From Planctomycetales bacterium (lineage in GTDB: Bacteria > Planctomycetota > Planctomycetia > Isosphaerales > Isosphaeraceae), in assembly GCA_027451885.1 (NCBI GenBank), contig DAIDHX010000292.1, positions 1 to 42,359 of the forward strand: 42,359 bases of DNA. The letters run 5' to 3'. Numbering within the stretch: position 1 is the first letter of the stretch; every line of letters starts with the position of its first letter. The notes beneath the pieces are model-generated. The model searched no databases. It saw nothing but the letters and a program-made list of their open reading frames with translations, and was not told the origin of the DNA. This document shows, one piece after another, positions 24,804 to 33,316 of the stretch. Both the position numbers and the translations under genes were made by a program.

Positions 24804-26669
24804 GTGAGCGAGCAGTCGCAGAAGCAAGCACGGGCCATCCGCGACAGGCGCATTCTTGTGTTTCTGATCGTTGTGCTGGGGGCGGCGGGTGCGATCACCT
24901 CACTTTTGCGCCTGCGCCCAGCGCAAAGGGTCCGCAGGCTCGACCCTGCTTCGGGTTACACCAATACGCTCCCGGCGGTCCGCTATGTGGGCGACCAGGC
25001 GTGTGCCCGGTGCCATGCCGAGATCGCCGAAACGTTTGCCAGGCACCCGATGGGCCGGTCGCTCGGTCCGCTCCTTGCCGCCGACCTGCCGGGGGATGCC
25101 GGATCGCGCAGCTTCAAGGCCGAGGGGTTTGATTACGAGGTGCTCGAGAGGGATGGGAAGGTCTGGCATGTCGAGACCAAACGCGACACGCAGGGAGAGG
25201 TTCTCGCCCGGACGGAAGGACTGGCTCGCTTTCGCCTCGGCTCGGGACGCGGGGGCTTCGCCTTCCTGATCGAGCGCGAAGGGGAACTTTACCAGTCGCC
25301 GATTTCGTGGTACGCCCAGCGAAAAACCTGGGGGCTGTCCCCAGGATACGAGCGCCAGAATGTGCACTTCGATCGCCCGATCAACGGATCGTGTCTCTAC
25401 TGTCACGCGAATCGAGCCCGGTTGGTCGAGCACACGGTGAATCGTTACGAGCCGCCGATTTTTGAGGGCTTTACCATCGGCTGCGAGCGCTGTCATGGGC
25501 CTGGAGAGGATCACATCGCCGCGCCCTGGCCCGAGGGTGATCGCGACCTCACGATTGTAAATCCGGCCAGGCTCAAACCCGCGCTTCGCGACGCTGTGTG
25601 CGAGCAATGCCACCTAAGTGGCAAGCGCAGGGTGCCGCGGCTTGCACGTAGCGATGACGATTTTCGCCCCGGACTGCCGTTTCATGAGTTCTGGGCGGTT
25701 TTTGAGCCGGAAACCACTGATTCGTCGAGTCGGTTCGTCGGGCAAGTGGAGCAGATCCGAGAGAGTCGCTGTGCAAAGGAAAGCTCAGGCGCGATGTGGT
25801 GCGGTTCGTGCCACGATCCGCATGTCGTCCCGGCGCCCGCTGACAAGGCGCGCTACTATCGTGAGCGCTGTCTTACCTGCCATGCCGAGCACGGCTGCAA
25901 GCTTGACACGCTTGCGCGCCAGTCGAGATCAAACGATTGCGTTGCTTGCCACATGCCTCGTCAGAGCATCGTCGATGTGATTCACGCGGCGACCACGAAC
26001 CATCGCATCCCTCGATTTGCCGATCGTAAGCCGGACGAAGCGCCACGAGCCGGGAGCCTGCCGACGGCGCTTTTTCATGCAAGCCTTGTCGACAAACAGG
26101 GCGAAGGCGTCTTCGATCGCGAACGGGCGATCGCGGTTTGCCGTGACGGGGTGGCGGGGGCAACTCTCGCCGAATCGATCCTGGGCCGCACGCTCGCCCA
26201 GAATCGGACGGATTCCGCAAGCTGGGAAGCGCGTGCGATCGCGCTGGCGATTCTCGGTCGGCCGGCTGAATCGATCCGAGCCTGGAAGACCGCCGTCGAA
26301 ATTGCACCCGCGAGTGAGACAGCGCTTGCCGGTCTGACGCAAGCCGTGCTCGATTCTGATCCCAGGCTCGCGGTGGAATGTGGGCGCAAGGTCGTCGCAA
26401 TCGCTCCCGGACGTGCGGAGTATCACGCCATGCTGGCCCAGGCGATGTTCTTGACGCGCTCGTGGTCCGATGCGGCAAAGCATTGCCGACAGGCCATCGC
26501 TCTGAACGCCGCCGATCTTGACAGCCGCCGGCTCCTGGTACGGACCTTGCTGCGGCTGGGCGAACAGGCCGCCGCACGCGCGCAGCTTTTGCAATTGATG
26601 GCACTTAACCCGCCAGATCGCGAGGATCTCAAGAAGCGCTTTCCCACGCTGATCCCAGGGAGTTCCTGA
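24804..26669 (+). CDS. Membrane-anchored seven-haem cytochrome c with TPR-like C-terminus
   Basis: 621 aa from GTG 24804, with GAGG 8 nt upstream; an in-frame ATG at 24732 would add 24 residues without a better RBS. One N-terminal TM helix (about 15-32) is followed by seven C-x-x-C-H haem sites: C-A-R-C-H (67-71), C-L-Y-C-H, C-E-R-C-H, C-E-Q-C-H, C-G-S-C-H, C-L-T-C-H and C-V-A-C-H. The last ~180 residues are helical and TPR-like (A-I-A-L-A-I-L-G-R-P-A-E-S-I-R-A-W). This resembles cytochrome c554-like multihaem proteins with TPR tails in planctomycetes and verrucomicrobia. It probably carries electrons outside the cytoplasmic membrane; the partner is unknown. It ends 7 nt from the convergent response regulator. 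Confidence 0.85.
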   Translation: MSEQSQKQARAIRDRRILVFLIVVLGAAGAITSLLRLRPAQRVRRLDPASGYTNTLPAVRYVGDQACARCHAEIAETFARHPMGRSLGPLLAADLPGDAGSRSFKAEGFDYEVLERDGKVWHVETKRDTQGEVLARTEGLARFRLGSGRGGFAFLIEREGELYQSPISWYAQRKTWGLSPGYERQNVHFDRPINGSCLYCHANRARLVEHTVNRYEPPIFEGFTIGCERCHGPGEDHIAAPWPEGDRDLTIVNPARLKPALRDAVCEQCHLSGKRRVPRLARSDDDFRPGLPFHEFWAVFEPETTDSSSRFVGQVEQIRESRCAKESSGAMWCGSCHDPHVVPAPADKARYYRERCLTCHAEHGCKLDTLARQSRSNDCVACHMPRQSIVDVIHAATTNHRIPRFADRKPDEAPRAGSLPTALFHASLVDKQGEGVFDRERAIAVCRDGVAGATLAESILGRTLAQNRTDSASWEARAIALAILGRPAESIRAWKTAVEIAPASETALAGLTQAVLDSDPRLAVECGRKVVAIAPGRAEYHAMLAQAMFLTRSWSDAAKHCRQAIALNAADLDSRRLLVRTLLRLGEQAAARAQLLQLMALNPPDREDLKKRFPTLIPGSS

Positions 26670-26676
26670 AGCCCAA

Positions 26677-27876
26677 TCAGGCAAAGCGAAGCGTAACGAT
26701 CGAGCAGTCGTCCACGAATTCCTCTCGACCCTGGATCGCGCGGTCATGCGCGATGAGGGCGTCCATCTTTGTATCAGGGACGGCGTCGTGTGGACCTAGA
26801 CGCATGAATTCCAGGAATTCCTCGAACGGCCACATTGTCTTGTCGATTCGTTCGATTTCGTAGACACCGTCGCTGTAGAGGTAGATCTTGGCGAAGGAGT
26901 TGAGCGTGGTTGATGCGGACTGGAATTCCAGATCTGGCACGGCGCCGATCATGGGACCGCTGGCTTCGAGCACCTGCATTGCGGCCTGATCCGCGGTGGG
27001 GCCGGTGACGAGCAAGGCGGGAGGATGACCGCCGCCGGCGTAATCGAGTCTGCGGCTCGGGGCGTGATAAACCCCATACCAGATCGTGAAGAAGAGACCG
27101 TTGTGCTGTTCCATGGGAAAGGCGTTGTTGAGCGCAAAGAGCACCTGGCCTGGCTGGCGAAAATCGGTCTGCGGCAGAGCCTGAGATCGCAGCGCATTCA
27201 TCGCGGAGACGGAGAGCAAGGCTGAGCCGATGCCATGTCCGCTCACATCGAGCAGGAAGAAGGCAAAGTGCTCGTCGTCGAGCCAGTGATAACCGAACGA
27301 GTCGCCGCCGAGCGCGGCCGACGGAATGAACCGCCAGTCGGTGACGACGATTCCCTTCTTGAGCTTGTCCGGCAAGAGCGAGCGGACATATTCGGCGGCC
27401 TGGTTCATCTCGTGTGCGAGTCGCTGCTCGCTTTCGAGCAGGGCCTGATAGGCTACGTTGCGCTCGATCAGGTTGATGTAGCCGCGGGAAGCGTAACGGA
27501 TCCGCGCCAGGAGCTCGATGCGATCTGGGAGCTTGACCAGATAATCGTTGGCCCCAAGCGCGAATGCCTCGGCCTTGACGGTGGGCTCTTCCTTGGTCGA
27601 GAGCACGATCATCGGAGTATCCCGGGTCGCCTCCTCAGCGCGAAAGGCTTTGACCAGCGAAAGGCCGTCGATCTCCGGCATGACCAGGTCTTGAAGAATC
27701 ACCGTGGGCTTGATGCGGATGGCTTCCTCGAGCGCCCTCGCGGCCTCGCGGCAATAGTGAAAGACGATGTCGGATTCGCTTGCGAGCATTCTTCGGACGG
27801 CTTCGCCAATCATCGGCTGGTCGTCAATGAGAAGCACGATTGCCTTTTGCGTTTGCTGAGCGGGGTCGAGAACCAT
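26677..27876 (-). CDS. Response regulator with PP2C (RsbU/SpoIIE-type) phosphatase output
   Basis: 399 aa from ATG 27876, with GGAG 6 nt upstream. REC domain (about 12-130): D18/D19 acidic pair, D63 acceptor in L-Q-D-L-V-M-P, S93/T94 and K115. A short coiled coil (about 135-165) leads to the PP2C domain: G-G-D192-S-F-G, D210-V-S-G-H-G, and D-D-C-S-I-V-T-L at the end supply the Mn/Mg ligands. RsbU-like enzymes dephosphorylate anti-sigma-factor antagonists. It follows cheB by 68 nt and occupies the place of the GGDEF protein WspR in Pseudomonas Wsp clusters, so it is the likely output of the pathway. No antagonist or anti-sigma gene is visible nearby. Confidence 0.9.
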   Translation of the reverse strand: MVLDPAQQTQKAIVLLIDDQPMIGEAVRRMLASESDIVFHYCREAARALEEAIRIKPTVILQDLVMPEIDGLSLVKAFRAEEATRDTPMIVLSTKEEPTVKAEAFALGANDYLVKLPDRIELLARIRYASRGYINLIERNVAYQALLESEQRLAHEMNQAAEYVRSLLPDKLKKGIVVTDWRFIPSAALGGDSFGYHWLDDEHFAFFLLDVSGHGIGSALLSVSAMNALRSQALPQTDFRQPGQVLFALNNAFPMEQHNGLFFTIWYGVYHAPSRRLDYAGGGHPPALLVTGPTADQAAMQVLEASGPMIGAVPDLEFQSASTTLNSFAKIYLYSDGVYEIERIDKTMWPFEEFLEFMRLGPHDAVPDTKMDALIAHDRAIQGREEFVDDCSIVTLRFA

Positions 27877-27944
27877 GAACAACTCCGATCCAGGGGGCGC
27901 CGTACGATCGAGCCTGGCTCTCATCGTTTGCGGCGTGCGAGGGA

Positions 27945-29015
27945 TTATCCCCGAAACCACGATGCTTGCTGAAGTGCTTGCTCATTGCTGCCGAGGAACC
28001 GTGTGATGGCCTGAGCAATCCCGAAAAGCGGCAGCACGTGCTCGGCAGCGCCTGCCTGTGCCGCGGCCTTGGGCATGCCCCAAACGACACTTGTGGCCTC
28101 ATCCTGGGCGATGGTGCGCCAACCTTGCCGCCGCAGAGCCAGAAGCCCCTCCGCGCCATCACGTCCCATGCCGGTCAAAAGGGCGGCCACACCTGCCCTC
28201 GGCCAGGCCCGCGCCAGGCTATGAAAGAATACGTCGATCGATGGCCGGTAAGAGGCGTCTCGCGGCTCGGGCGTGTATCGCAGCTTGCCGTCCGTCCCAA
28301 CCACAAGATGATCATCCGTGCTGGAAAGCAGAATTTCGCCGGGCTCGGCGGCACGCCCCTCGGAGATCAGCGAGACCGGCCGATTCGTTTGCTCCGCCAG
28401 CCATTTGCTCAAACCTGGCGCGAATGCCGAGTCGACATGCTGGACCACGATCACCGCGGCTGGTAGCCGCTTGGGTAGTCCGGAGAGAATCTCCGCAAGC
28501 GCCTGCGGCCCACCCGTTGACGCACCCAGAACCACCAGGGGGGTCGCCGCGACGCTCTTCGTCAACCGAGGGTTGGCGGCAGATACTGGGCTGGCGTTTC
28601 GAGCACTGCCTGGCGATTTTTTACCCGCCAGACGCTCGATCACGTGGAGCTTGTGCAGCAGCACGGAGCCTCCTTCGAGCTCACCGCGCGGGCCAAGCAC
28701 CGGCGTATCCACCGCGTCGAGCGCGCCATAACCCATCGCCTGATAGACCTTGTTCAGGTGCCCGCTCACCGTCGCGGTTACAATCAGGATCGGGCACGCT
28801 GCCTCGCCCATGATCCGTCGTGTGGCCTCCACCCCGTCCATCCCCGGCATGACGAGATCCATCAAGATCACATCAGGACGATCGACACGCGCAAACGCCA
28901 GGGCCTCCGCACCATCGCTGGCCAGCCAGGCGACTTCGTGCTCGCCCGTTGACTCCACGACGCGCCGGAGCGCCTCGCGTGCAAGCGCAACATCGTTCAC
29001 AATCCCGATCCGCAT
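27945..29015 (-). CDS. cheB: CheB protein-glutamate methylesterase, WspF-like
   Basis: 356 aa; ATG 29015 chosen over an in-frame TTG (29048) because the REC domain starts M-R-I-G-I-V-N-D. The acceptor is D53 in L-M-D-L-V-M-P-G-M-D-G. The methylesterase triad is S166 (G-A-S-T-G-G), H193 (V-Q-H-V-D) and D286 (T-G-M-G-R-D-G-A-E-G). The G-Y-G-A-L-D-A-V-D-T-P segment between domains resembles WspF. It should demethylate or deamidate the receptor encoded at 35883-37940. It is separated from cheA by the oppositely oriented sigma-factor gene, so it probably has its own promoter in the 226-nt gap at 29016-29241. Confidence 0.92.
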   Translation of the reverse strand: MRIGIVNDVALAREALRRVVESTGEHEVAWLASDGAEALAFARVDRPDVILMDLVMPGMDGVEATRRIMGEAACPILIVTATVSGHLNKVYQAMGYGALDAVDTPVLGPRGELEGGSVLLHKLHVIERLAGKKSPGSARNASPVSAANPRLTKSVAATPLVVLGASTGGPQALAEILSGLPKRLPAAVIVVQHVDSAFAPGLSKWLAEQTNRPVSLISEGRAAEPGEILLSSTDDHLVVGTDGKLRYTPEPRDASYRPSIDVFFHSLARAWPRAGVAALLTGMGRDGAEGLLALRRQGWRTIAQDEATSVVWGMPKAAAQAGAAEHVLPLFGIAQAITRFLGSNEQALQQASWFRG

Positions 29016-29241
29016 GCCGGCTGATTCCGAATTCTCAACGAGAATCAAAACAGGATAGGCCCCATTGTAGCATTACACTGCGCCTCCAGATCAGCCCTCA
29101 AACCGGCTTCTTCGCGCATGTTTTCGCGGATTTGTGTCACCCTGGACCTCTTGCAAGCCACATGCTGGCAGCCCGCGAATGATCAAACTGTCTGGACCAG
29201 GGTTTCCAGCATCGCGGATACAATCAGCCGAGATCTTCCCG

Positions 29242-30945
29242 ATGAATCTCAACGTTGAAAGCGACCCGAGCCTCTGGAGTCTGGTATGCGCAGGGAGCAC
29301 GGAAGCATTCGAGATCCTGGTTGCGCGCTATCAGTCGCTCGTGACTGGCGTCGCCTACAGTTACTGCGGTGATCCTGGGCTGAGCGAGGACGTGGCTCAG
29401 GAGACATTCTGGACGGCCTGGCGCACGCGTGAGTCGCTCTCCGATTCCGCCCGACTAAAGCCCTGGCTCTGCGGAATCGCACGCAACCTTGGACGAAACG
29501 CGATGCGCAAATCGGCACGATCGGCGATCACCAACCTTTCAGGCGACCTGGAAGTCTCGGCATCGGCCGAAATTCGTGATCCTGAAGAGTCAAGCGTCTC
29601 GCACGAAGAGGCGTTGCTTCTCTGGAGCACGCTCGAGCGTCTACCCGAGACCTATCGCGAGTCACTCGTTCTCTTTTATCGCGAGGACCAATCGGTCGCG
29701 CACGTGGCCGAGGCGCTCGAAATCAGCGAGGACGCCGTTAAACAACGACTCTCGCGTGGGCGGGCGATGCTCCGTGAGCGGCTCGAGCTGGTTGTTGAAG
29801 AAGGGCTCAGGCGCAGCCGGCCGGGGCGGATGCTCACTGTTGCCATCATGGCGGGGATCACGTCAGGTTCGATGACCACCAAGGCTGCCGCGGCGGCTGG
29901 AGCAGGGGGAGCGGTTGGGGCCAAGGCAACCTTCGCCCTCGGATCTGGTTTACTGGGCGCACTCGGAGGCGCGGCGGGCGGACTCCTCGGCGGCTGGCTG
30001 GGTGCGTGGGTGCCGGCACAGCTCGCGGCGAGCCGTGCCGAGCGTGAGCTCCATCTTCGCACCGGCCGCAGGATACTGCTGTTCTCGATCCTCTTCATCG
30101 CCATGCTCCTCGCCACGATGTCTTTCCTGGCTGGCGTGAACCGCTGGATCGCCTGGGGCGTGGCGATGGTGCTCTTTGAGCTCTACGTCGCCCTGGAAAC
30201 GATCCTGCTGGTGCGTACCATTCGCAGGCTTCACAAAAGCAAGACTGAGCTTCCTCTGAATGATACATCCCTGCGCAAGCAGATCTTGAATTATCAGGCG
30301 CGGCTGAAAGGGCGTGTGTATCGCAGCCGGCTCACGTTCCTGGGCCAGCCGCTCGTGGACGTCAACGTGAGCGATCCCACCATTTCCCGGTCGTCCGGGG
30401 ATTTATCACGAGACCCGAATCTCGGCACTGCGCGGGGCTGGATCGCAATTGGCGACCGCGCATACGGCTGGTTGTTCGCGATGGGCGGCACCGCGCGTGC
30501 GCTTATCGCGCTCGGCGGCCGGGCCGTTGGGCTTGTGAGTTTCGGGGGAGTCGCCGCGGGAGGAATTGCGGTTGGCGGCCTTGCCGTGGGTGCGGTCGGG
30601 GTTGGAGGACTTGGAATCGGCGCGGTCGGGATTGGCGGGCTGGCGATTGGCTGGCAGGCGGCCGGAGGCGCTGCGTTTGCCTGGGATTTCGCCTGCGGCG
30701 GCGCTGCCCTGGCGCGTCATGGCGCAGCGGGGGGACTTGCCTTTGCATCCGATTATGCCATCGGAGGTGAAGGCGCTGCCCAACACTTCAACGACCAGGC
30801 CGCAAAGGACATGCTCGAAAATCGATCCCTCAAGCGCGGCGTCGATCTCGCGATCAAGAATCCCTGGCTCTTTCGCGCTGTACTGTTGAGCCTGATCTTG
30901 CCGGTGGCTTTCATACCACTGTTGTACAAACGCATTTATATATAA
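29242..30945 (+). CDS. ECF sigma factor fused to a membrane and glycine-repeat domain
   Basis: 567 aa from ATG 29242; ATG 29179 is a possible earlier start. Sigma region 2 (about 12-90: F-E-I-L-V-A-R-Y-Q-S-L-V, S-E-D-V-A-Q-E-T-F-W-T-A-W) and region 4 (about 120-175: L-P-E-T-Y-R-E-S-L-V-L-F-Y-R-E, E-D-A-V-K-Q-R-L-S-R-G-R-A) are complete. Then follow an Ala/Gly-rich stretch, two or three TM helices (about 270-335), a basic linker, and a long run of short G-x-x-x-x-G repeats (about 420-515), possibly a beta-helix like pentapeptide-type proteins, plus a final TM. The fusion would tether a sigma factor to the membrane, replacing a separate anti-sigma. It lies convergent to cheA (7-nt gap) and divergent from cheB, inside the chemosensory cluster. 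Confidence 0.85.
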   Translation: MNLNVESDPSLWSLVCAGSTEAFEILVARYQSLVTGVAYSYCGDPGLSEDVAQETFWTAWRTRESLSDSARLKPWLCGIARNLGRNAMRKSARSAITNLSGDLEVSASAEIRDPEESSVSHEEALLLWSTLERLPETYRESLVLFYREDQSVAHVAEALEISEDAVKQRLSRGRAMLRERLELVVEEGLRRSRPGRMLTVAIMAGITSGSMTTKAAAAAGAGGAVGAKATFALGSGLLGALGGAAGGLLGGWLGAWVPAQLAASRAERELHLRTGRRILLFSILFIAMLLATMSFLAGVNRWIAWGVAMVLFELYVALETILLVRTIRRLHKSKTELPLNDTSLRKQILNYQARLKGRVYRSRLTFLGQPLVDVNVSDPTISRSSGDLSRDPNLGTARGWIAIGDRAYGWLFAMGGTARALIALGGRAVGLVSFGGVAAGGIAVGGLAVGAVGVGGLGIGAVGIGGLAIGWQAAGGAAFAWDFACGGAALARHGAAGGLAFASDYAIGGEGAAQHFNDQAAKDMLENRSLKRGVDLAIKNPWLFRAVLLSLILPVAFIPLLYKRIYI

Positions 30946-30952
30946 CAGTTCA

Positions 30953-33316
30953 TTATGATAATTCCCTTGGCTCGCCGATCAGGTCGGCGATCGTATGCAA
31001 GAACGTCTGATCGTGAAAGCTGCTCTTGGTGAGATACGCACTCGCGCCGGCGTCGAGTCCGCGGATGCGGTCTTCCTCGCGATCCTTGTACGACACCACG
31101 ACCACGGGCATGCTTCCGAGTCGCGGATCATCCTTGATATGCCGGACGAGCTGGATGCCGTCCATCCGCGGCATGTCGATGTCGGTGACCACGAGGTCGT
31201 AGTTTCCCGATCGGACGGAGTTCCAGCCGTCGACGCCGTCGACCGCGGTATCGACCTTGTAGCCCTTGTGCTCGAGGAGCTGGCGCTCGAGCTCGCGCAC
31301 GGTGACCGAGTCGTCCACCACAAGAATTCGCTTCACGCTTCGGCCTGATCGCTCCCGCGCGGGGGAGGATAGCTTGCCGATGCGGCGGCCCGAGAGCAGG
31401 TTGTCGATCGAGCGGATCATGTCTTCGACGTCGATCACGAGCGTCGGCCAACCGTTTTCAAGCACCGACGAGCTGTTAATATTCGGTGTTTTGCCCAGCC
31501 GAGCATCAAGCGGTGAAACGCGCAGGTCGCGCTCACCGAGAAACCGATCGACGACCACGCCGAAACGATGGCTGCGGTCGCTCGCGACCACGACCGGCAT
31601 GAGCGCGTCGGCCTCGCGTTCGCGTTCGGGTTTGAGATCGAGTACGAGCGTGGCCTCGACCAGACCCACGGGCTCGCCGTCGACCATCGCATGCGGCTTG
31701 CCTTCGAGTTCGATCACATCTTCACGTCTGAGCAAGAAGATGCGATCGATTCGGTTGAGCGGAAACGCGTATGGTTCGGCCGCGATTTCGACCAGAAGGG
31801 CCCGGATCACGGAAACGGTGATCGGAAGTTGAAGGATGAACCGCGTGCCCTTGCCGAGCCGGCTCGAGACGCGAATCGTCCCCTTGACGGCGTGGGCCAT
31901 GCTGGCGACGACGTCGAGACCGACGCCGCGCCCGGAGACCTCGGTCACTTGATCCTTGGTGGTGAAGCCTGGCAGAAAGAGGAATTCCAGCAACTCAGCC
32001 TCATTCAAGCGCGCGGCGATTGGTCCGGTGGTGAGTCCGCGAGAGACGACGTTGATGCGCAGTTTCTCGATGTCGATGCCGCGGCCGTCGTCGGCGAGAA
32101 TGATCTGGAGCATTCCCGCGCGGTGCCGCGCCTCGAGCCGGATCGTGCCGCCAGGCGCCTTGCCAGCGGCTGCGCGCTCGTCAGGCATCTCGAGCCCGTG
32201 GTCAAGCGCGTTGCGAATCAGATGGTTCAGAGGCGCTTCAAGCTGATCGAGGATGTCGCGGTCGACGCCGGTCGTTTCGCCCACAATTTCAAACCGGGCT
32301 TGCTTGCCGAGCTCGCGGGCAAGGTCGCGTACGAGGCGGGGAAATCCCTTGACGCCGTCGGCGAGCGGGCGGAGACGGCTTGAGAGCACCTCGTGTCGTA
32401 GCCGACTTGAAAGCTCCTCATCGGCGCGGGTGAATTCCTCGAGCCCCTCAACCACCTCGGAGAGCAAGAGCGACGCCTGGCTTGCCTGTCCCCGGGATTC
32501 AGCCAGTAATTCGCGCTCGGCGATCGACCAGGCGGCAGTTCGGTCGTCGAGCCCACGGCCGAGCTTTTCGAGCGTCTCTTCGAGCCCGGCCTGCCGCGCC
32601 TTGAGGCGCCAGAGAGCATCCACCAGGGGGCGCAGGCGGTGCGTCTGGACCACGGCTTCCCCCGCGAGCCCTGTGAGCCGATTCAGACTATCGGCCGAGA
32701 CTCGCACCACGCGATCGTGGTCTGGCGCGCGGGTGGGCTCACGATGCACGTTGATCACTGCCGCTTTTGGAGCGATCGTGATCTCGGAGGATGAGGGCGT
32801 GGGTAGCGCCACAGGTGCGGGATCAGGTGCAACCTGTGGCGTGGGCGCGGGTGAGGCCGCGACCGGAGAAGCAGGCGCGGGTGTGAACACCGGCGTGGCG
32901 GCTTGATAACGACCTTCGCGCACAAGGCCGAGCTCGGCGACGAGCGCATCGATCGCTCCCGCGTTTTCCGCCTGCCAGGCTTCGAGCTCCGACTCGGCCA
33001 GGTTACTGATCCGGGACAGCCAATCGACGCCGCGAAGCATCACGTCCACGCTCTCGGAAGCAAGTACGATGGCCCCACGCTGGGCCGCAACGAAACAGTC
33101 CTCGAGCGCGTGTGCGATTCTGACCGCGGGATCAAGCCCCACCACCCGCGCAGCTCCCTTGAGCGAATGCGCGGCTCGCATGAGCGGCTCAATCGTTGCC
33201 GGCAGAGCGGTCTGGCCCTCGAGCGCAATCAGGCCTGTGGAGAGCGTGGCGGTGTGGCTTTCCGCTTCCATGCGGAAGAGCTCGATCAGGGAGAATCCGC
33301 TCAGATCCTCGCTCAC
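30953..33316 (-). CDS. cheA: Hybrid CheA-REC histidine kinase, WspE-like
   Basis: 787 aa from GTG 33316, whose codon overlaps the preceding cheW stop by 4 nt. Domains: Hpt with phospho-His H50 (A-A-H-S-L-K-G-A-A-R), a Pro/Ala-rich linker (about 145-195) with no clear P2 domain, dimerisation and HATPase (N-H-L-I-R-N-A-L-D-H-G near 362; D-D-G-R-G-I-D; G-R-G-V-G-L-D-V-V), a CheW-like domain, and a C-terminal REC with acceptor D712 in V-T-D-I-D-M-P. The layout matches WspE. It should autophosphorylate in response to the receptor array and phosphorylate CheB and the REC-PP2C regulator; its own REC may act as a phosphate sink. The gene ends 7 nt from the convergent ECF gene. Confidence 0.92.
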   Translation of the reverse strand: MSEDLSGFSLIELFRMEAESHTATLSTGLIALEGQTALPATIEPLMRAAHSLKGAARVVGLDPAVRIAHALEDCFVAAQRGAIVLASESVDVMLRGVDWLSRISNLAESELEAWQAENAGAIDALVAELGLVREGRYQAATPVFTPAPASPVAASPAPTPQVAPDPAPVALPTPSSSEITIAPKAAVINVHREPTRAPDHDRVVRVSADSLNRLTGLAGEAVVQTHRLRPLVDALWRLKARQAGLEETLEKLGRGLDDRTAAWSIAERELLAESRGQASQASLLLSEVVEGLEEFTRADEELSSRLRHEVLSSRLRPLADGVKGFPRLVRDLARELGKQARFEIVGETTGVDRDILDQLEAPLNHLIRNALDHGLEMPDERAAAGKAPGGTIRLEARHRAGMLQIILADDGRGIDIEKLRINVVSRGLTTGPIAARLNEAELLEFLFLPGFTTKDQVTEVSGRGVGLDVVASMAHAVKGTIRVSSRLGKGTRFILQLPITVSVIRALLVEIAAEPYAFPLNRIDRIFLLRREDVIELEGKPHAMVDGEPVGLVEATLVLDLKPEREREADALMPVVVASDRSHRFGVVVDRFLGERDLRVSPLDARLGKTPNINSSSVLENGWPTLVIDVEDMIRSIDNLLSGRRIGKLSSPARERSGRSVKRILVVDDSVTVRELERQLLEHKGYKVDTAVDGVDGWNSVRSGNYDLVVTDIDMPRMDGIQLVRHIKDDPRLGSMPVVVVSYKDREEDRIRGLDAGASAYLTKSSFHDQTFLHTIADLIGEPRELS

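Noticed and set aside
30420-30780. Glycine-rich tandem repeat as a DNA repeat element
   Set aside because: The periodicity is at the protein level (G-x-x-x-x-G) within the sigma-factor fusion; the DNA units are not near-identical.
31568-32383. 271-codon plus-strand frame opposite cheA
   Set aside because: Antisense to the kinase and CheW-like domains of cheA; no motif.
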